This document shows positions 61,843 to 64,000 of a stretch of 64,000 nt of DNA, piece after piece. This DNA comes from Halorarius litoreus (lineage in GTDB: Archaea; Halobacteriota; Halobacteria; Halobacteriales; Haloarculaceae). The stretch's first letter is position 1, and every line of letters begins with the position of its first letter. Made by a program: the position numbers and the translations under genes. The DNA lies in NCBI RefSeq assembly GCF_024362405.1, contig NZ_CP101454.1, positions 744,001 to 808,000 of the forward strand, given 5' to 3'. Below the pieces are notes generated by a model. The model worked only from the letters and a program-made list of their open reading frames with translations. It was not told the origin of the DNA and did no database searches.

Positions 61843-62739
61843 CTAGCGACGAACTTGATGAATGATGTGGTCGAGTTGGGGCAACAGCAGGTCCTCGACG
61901 CCAAGGCGGACGGCGTTCTCGCTGCCTGGCAGCGCCACCACCGGCGTCCCCGCGACCACGCCCGCCGTCGTGCGCGAGAGCATCCCCGGCAGACCGATCT
62001 CCGCGACGCTCCGGCGGCGGAACTCCTCGCCGAAGCCCGGCAACTCCCGGTCGAACAGTGGCTCCAGGGCCTCGACCGTCACGTCGTCCGGCGTGATTCC
62101 CGTTCCGCCCGTCGTCACGACCACGTCGACACCGCTCTCGATCGCGTCCGTAACAGCTGCCCGAATGTCGTCGACGTCGTCCGGTACGACTGTCCGCTGT
62201 GCGACAGTGTACCCCGCCGACTCGGCCAGCGATGCGATAGCGTCGCCGCTTTCGTCGGGCGTCGCTGTGTCGCTCTCGGACCGCGAGGTGGAGATGGTGA
62301 CGACCGCGAAGGTGCTGTCGGCGGCCTCGCCCGAATGGTCGTGGGGCGTGTCGAAGTCGCCGCTGTGGTCGTGACTGTGGCCGTGGTCGTGGCCATGGCT
62401 GTGGCCAGAATCGGACTTCGGGTGGTGGTCACGGGCCATCAGCACGAAGGTCCGGAGCCGTCCCTCGGAGTCGTTCCTGACACCGTGGCGCTCGCCGGCG
62501 GGCGCTATGACGGCCTGGCCGGCCGCGAGGGTCCGCTCCTCGTCGCCGACGATGAACGTCCCGGACCCCTCGAGCACCTTGTACACCTTGTCGGCGTCGC
62601 CGTGGGTGTGGGGCGTCTGTTCCTGGCCGGGTTCGAAGCAGTAGACGTCCGCGAACAGCCGGTCGGTCTCGAAGAGGTTGTGTTTCTGAAACTCCTCGGC
62701 GGCGAACCCGTCCAGGTCGGGGACATCGACGACGTCCAT
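61843..62739 (-). CDS. Cupin-MoaB fusion with a His-rich linker
   Basis: 298-residue two-domain protein. Residues 1-103 are a cupin: metal-binding pattern TPHTHGDADKVYKVLEGSG with His44 and His46, and His85 in GERHG. Residues 105-135 are a His/Asp-rich linker (GHSHGHDHGHSHDHSG within it). From about 144 to the end is a MoaB/MogA molybdopterin adenylyltransferase domain: VVVTTGGTGITPDDVTVEAL, ELPGFGEEFRRRSVAEIG and GVVAGTPVVALPGSENAV. The adenylyltransferase primes molybdopterin for MoeA, encoded just upstream in the map. The cupin and linker suggest metal or molybdate sensing or delivery. The ATG at 62739 is probably leaderless. Confidence 0.9.
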   Translation of the reverse strand: MDVVDVPDLDGFAAEEFQKHNLFETDRLFADVYCFEPGQEQTPHTHGDADKVYKVLEGSGTFIVGDEERTLAAGQAVIAPAGERHGVRNDSEGRLRTFVLMARDHHPKSDSGHSHGHDHGHSHDHSGDFDTPHDHSGEAADSTFAVVTISTSRSESDTATPDESGDAIASLAESAGYTVAQRTVVPDDVDDIRAAVTDAIESGVDVVVTTGGTGITPDDVTVEALEPLFDRELPGFGEEFRRRSVAEIGLPGMLSRTTAGVVAGTPVVALPGSENAVRLGVEDLLLPQLDHIIHQVRR

Positions 62740-62924
62740 AGCTGAACGTCGCCCAGAACGGTCTTAGTTCTTGGTGGCGGGCCCGGAGTCGACCCCGGAC
62801 GAGTGGTAGTGGCGACTGACTAGCGTATCTGCGCTCGACCGGAGACTCGCTGTCAGGGACCGGGTGGACGCTTGCTCCCCGAAATACGGCGTCGGACCGA
62901 ACCACCCAGGTGTGGGAGAGTGAC

Positions 62925-63341
62925 TCAGGTGTGGACGTTGCCCGTGTCGTACTCGATCGACATATCGAGGTGGTCGATCTGCCACTCGCCGTCGACTCGG
63001 CGGTACTCGTCCTCGTACCAGCCGAACACCCAGCCCTCGGTCCCATCCGGCATCACGTAGAACTGCATGAGGTACCAGTGGCCCCAGGCCGTGTCGCCGT
63101 CGACGTCGATCTGGGGCAGCAGCATCGTGTGCATGCTGAAGCGGTAGTCGACGTTGTCCCGCCAGTACTCGTAGACGGCCTCGGCGCCGTGGAACGTCCC
63201 CTCGCGGTACTCGACGACGGCGTCATCGGTGAACACCTCGAAGGCAGCGTCCCACTCCTCGTAGTCGATCGCGCGGGCGTACGTCGCCCGAAGCTCGCCG
63301 ATCTCGAGTCTGTCCAGCGCGACCCGTCCAGGGCTGGTCAT
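62925..63341 (-). CDS. SnoaL-like/NTF2-fold protein (paralogue of the 13.1 kb gene)
   Basis: 138-residue cone-fold protein: LEIGELRATYARAIDYEEWD, FTDDAVVEYREGTFHGAEAV, VFGWYEDEYRRVDGEWQID. Same length and the same order of motifs as the 13.1 kb protein, so they are paralogues about 50 kb apart. The start at 63341 overlaps a 15-codon upstream ORF by ATGA. It precedes nothing on its strand before the MoaB gene and follows the amidohydrolase gene, from which it may be separately transcribed. The enzymatic role (dehydratase, isomerase or cyclase) is unknown. Confidence 0.8.
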   Translation of the reverse strand: MTSPGRVALDRLEIGELRATYARAIDYEEWDAAFEVFTDDAVVEYREGTFHGAEAVYEYWRDNVDYRFSMHTMLLPQIDVDGDTAWGHWYLMQFYVMPDGTEGWVFGWYEDEYRRVDGEWQIDHLDMSIEYDTGNVHT

Positions 63342-63385
63342 GCACGTCCCTCTCGGTGCCATCCGTCGGTGTCCGGTCGGTTCAT
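63338..63385 (-). CDS. 15-codon upstream ORF overlapping the SnoaL-like start
   Basis: Encodes MNRPDTDGWHREGRA and ends in a TGA overlapping the next ATG (ATGA at 63338-63341). The AATTAATC box at 63409-63416 predicts a transcript start at about 63386, so this ORF would itself be leaderless. This is the clearest of the five leader-ORF cases. A TGGCT/AGCCA dyad (63391-63404) lies between the box and the start. Confidence 0.5.
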   Translation of the reverse strand: MNRPDTDGWHREGRA

Positions 63386-63501
63386 ACGCGTGGCTGTCTA
63401 GCCACGGGATTAATTCTACCGCCGCGAACACGCCGACCCAGAGCTCCCGGACGAATGTATACAGCAATCGCGAGTGAGGGTGCCGACCGGCGACGGGTCG
63501 C

Positions 63502-64000
63502 CTAGACGTCGAAAACCGTCCGGGCGTTGTCGCTGAGCAGTTTCTGGACGACGGACTCGTCGAAGCCGTACTCCTCGATCTGGGAGAGCGACTCCTCGTA
63601 GTCGAGGACGGGCCAGTCAGTGCCGAACAGGGACTTGTCCTGGCCACGCGTCCGGATGAACTGGACGACGTTCTCCTCCCAGTATTTCGGCGCGTGAGCG
63701 GTCGTCGCCATATAGACGTTGTCGTGCTTCCAGGCGATGGCCTCGAGTTCCTGGGACCACGGCCAGCCGGTGTGACTCGCCACGATGTCGAGGCCGGGGA
63801 AGTCGATGGCGAGGTCGTCGACGAGGAGGGGTTTGCCGTGTTTGCTGGGCATCTTCATCGCCGAGTGGCCCACCTGCATCACGACCGGGACGCCGAGTTC
63901 GGCACACTTGGCGTAAAAGGGGTACAGCTTGCGGTGGTTCAGCGGGAGGTCCCAGCCGTAGGGTTCGAGGTGGCCCGCAATGAAGCCGTGGTCCTCGACG
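63502..64000 (-). CDS. Amidohydrolase-family (Amidohydro_2/ACMSD-like) protein, C-terminal part
   Basis: TIM-barrel metal-dependent hydrolase or decarboxylase that runs off the right edge; 165 C-terminal residues are visible. Seen: KCAELGVPVVMQVGHSAMKM with a metal-binding His, VASHTGWPWSQELEAIAWKH, and LFGTDWPVLDYEESL containing the catalytic Asp. The C-terminal KLLSDNARTVFDV is typical of PF04909 members, which include aromatic-acid decarboxylases and lactonases. The frame stays open to position 64000, so an internal Met at about 63879 is not a start. Substrate unknown. Confidence 0.85.
   Translation of the reverse strand, partial: VEDHGFIAGHLEPYGWDLPLNHRKLYPFYAKCAELGVPVVMQVGHSAMKMPSKHGKPLLVDDLAIDFPGLDIVASHTGWPWSQELEAIAWKHDNVYMATTAHAPKYWEENVVQFIRTRGQDKSLFGTDWPVLDYEESLSQIEEYGFDESVVQKLLSDNARTVFDV

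Overview
The window is haloarchaeal chromosome. Coding regions are GC-rich and the predicted proteins are dominated by Asp and Glu. Both extracytoplasmic binding proteins carry Tat-type lipoprotein signals. Most promoters show an archaeal TATA-like box about 26 nt before a start codon, which implies leaderless transcripts. The content is one large accessory catabolic island. It holds about 58 full-length or partial protein genes, with no tRNA, rRNA, CRISPR array, transposase or transcriptional regulator that I can recognise.

Layout. 0-5.2 kb: a partial P450 and a branched-chain-amino-acid-type (Liv/HAAT) ABC importer split into two convergent halves. 5.4-20 kb: thioesterase, two luciferase-family/EthD-type genes, a lipoate-ligase homologue, a KstD-like flavoprotein, acyl-CoA dehydrogenase, two acyl-CoA synthetases, two further P450s, an MFS exporter and a crotonase. 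20-29 kb: HpcH/HpaI aldolase, Ldh2-type dehydrogenase, a fused E1alpha-beta plus E2 of a 2-oxoacid dehydrogenase, a paired set of MaoC-like hot-dog proteins, a class III aminotransferase and an SDR. 29-36 kb: PaaG-like crotonase, a B12-dependent acyl-CoA mutase large subunit with isobutyryl-type active-site residues, a frameshifted F420:NADP oxidoreductase, a 1.5 kb orphan region, a second lipoate-ligase homologue and an SDR. 36-41 kb: a second split Liv-type transporter. 41.7-46 kb: a CoA ligase, then a tight thiolase-DUF35-MaoC-MaoC operon. 46-51 kb: Baeyer-Villiger monooxygenase, alpha/beta hydrolase and an F420-type luciferase-family enzyme. 51-62.7 kb: a complete form II CODH-like molybdenum hydroxylase system (large, medium and small subunits, CoxG, MoxR/CoxD, CoxE, XdhC, MobA-like, MoeA, cupin-MoaB). 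62.9-64 kb: a SnoaL-like gene and the C-terminus of an amidohydrolase.

How it may work together (inference). Two dedicated importers bring in an organic acid or a ring compound. CoA ligases activate it. P450s, the BVMO, the Mo-hydroxylase, the LLM enzymes and the KstD-like enzyme oxidise it. Acyl-CoA dehydrogenase, crotonases and MaoC pairs carry out beta-oxidation-like steps. A Cys-less thiolase with DUF35 and MaoC partners resembles the Ltp2/ChsH2/ChsH1 retro-aldolase of bacterial steroid side-chain degradation. Aldolase, 2-oxoacid dehydrogenase and acyl-CoA mutase would route the small products into central metabolism. The substrate cannot be read from sequence alone.

Two regulatory architectures stand out. 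(1) Five genes in the right-hand third begin at an ATGA overlap with a 13-25 codon small ORF; four of these small ORFs sit directly behind a TATA box. (2) A CTAG-containing element lies 11-13 nt upstream of the TATA box in four separate promoters and recurs in other intergenic gaps.
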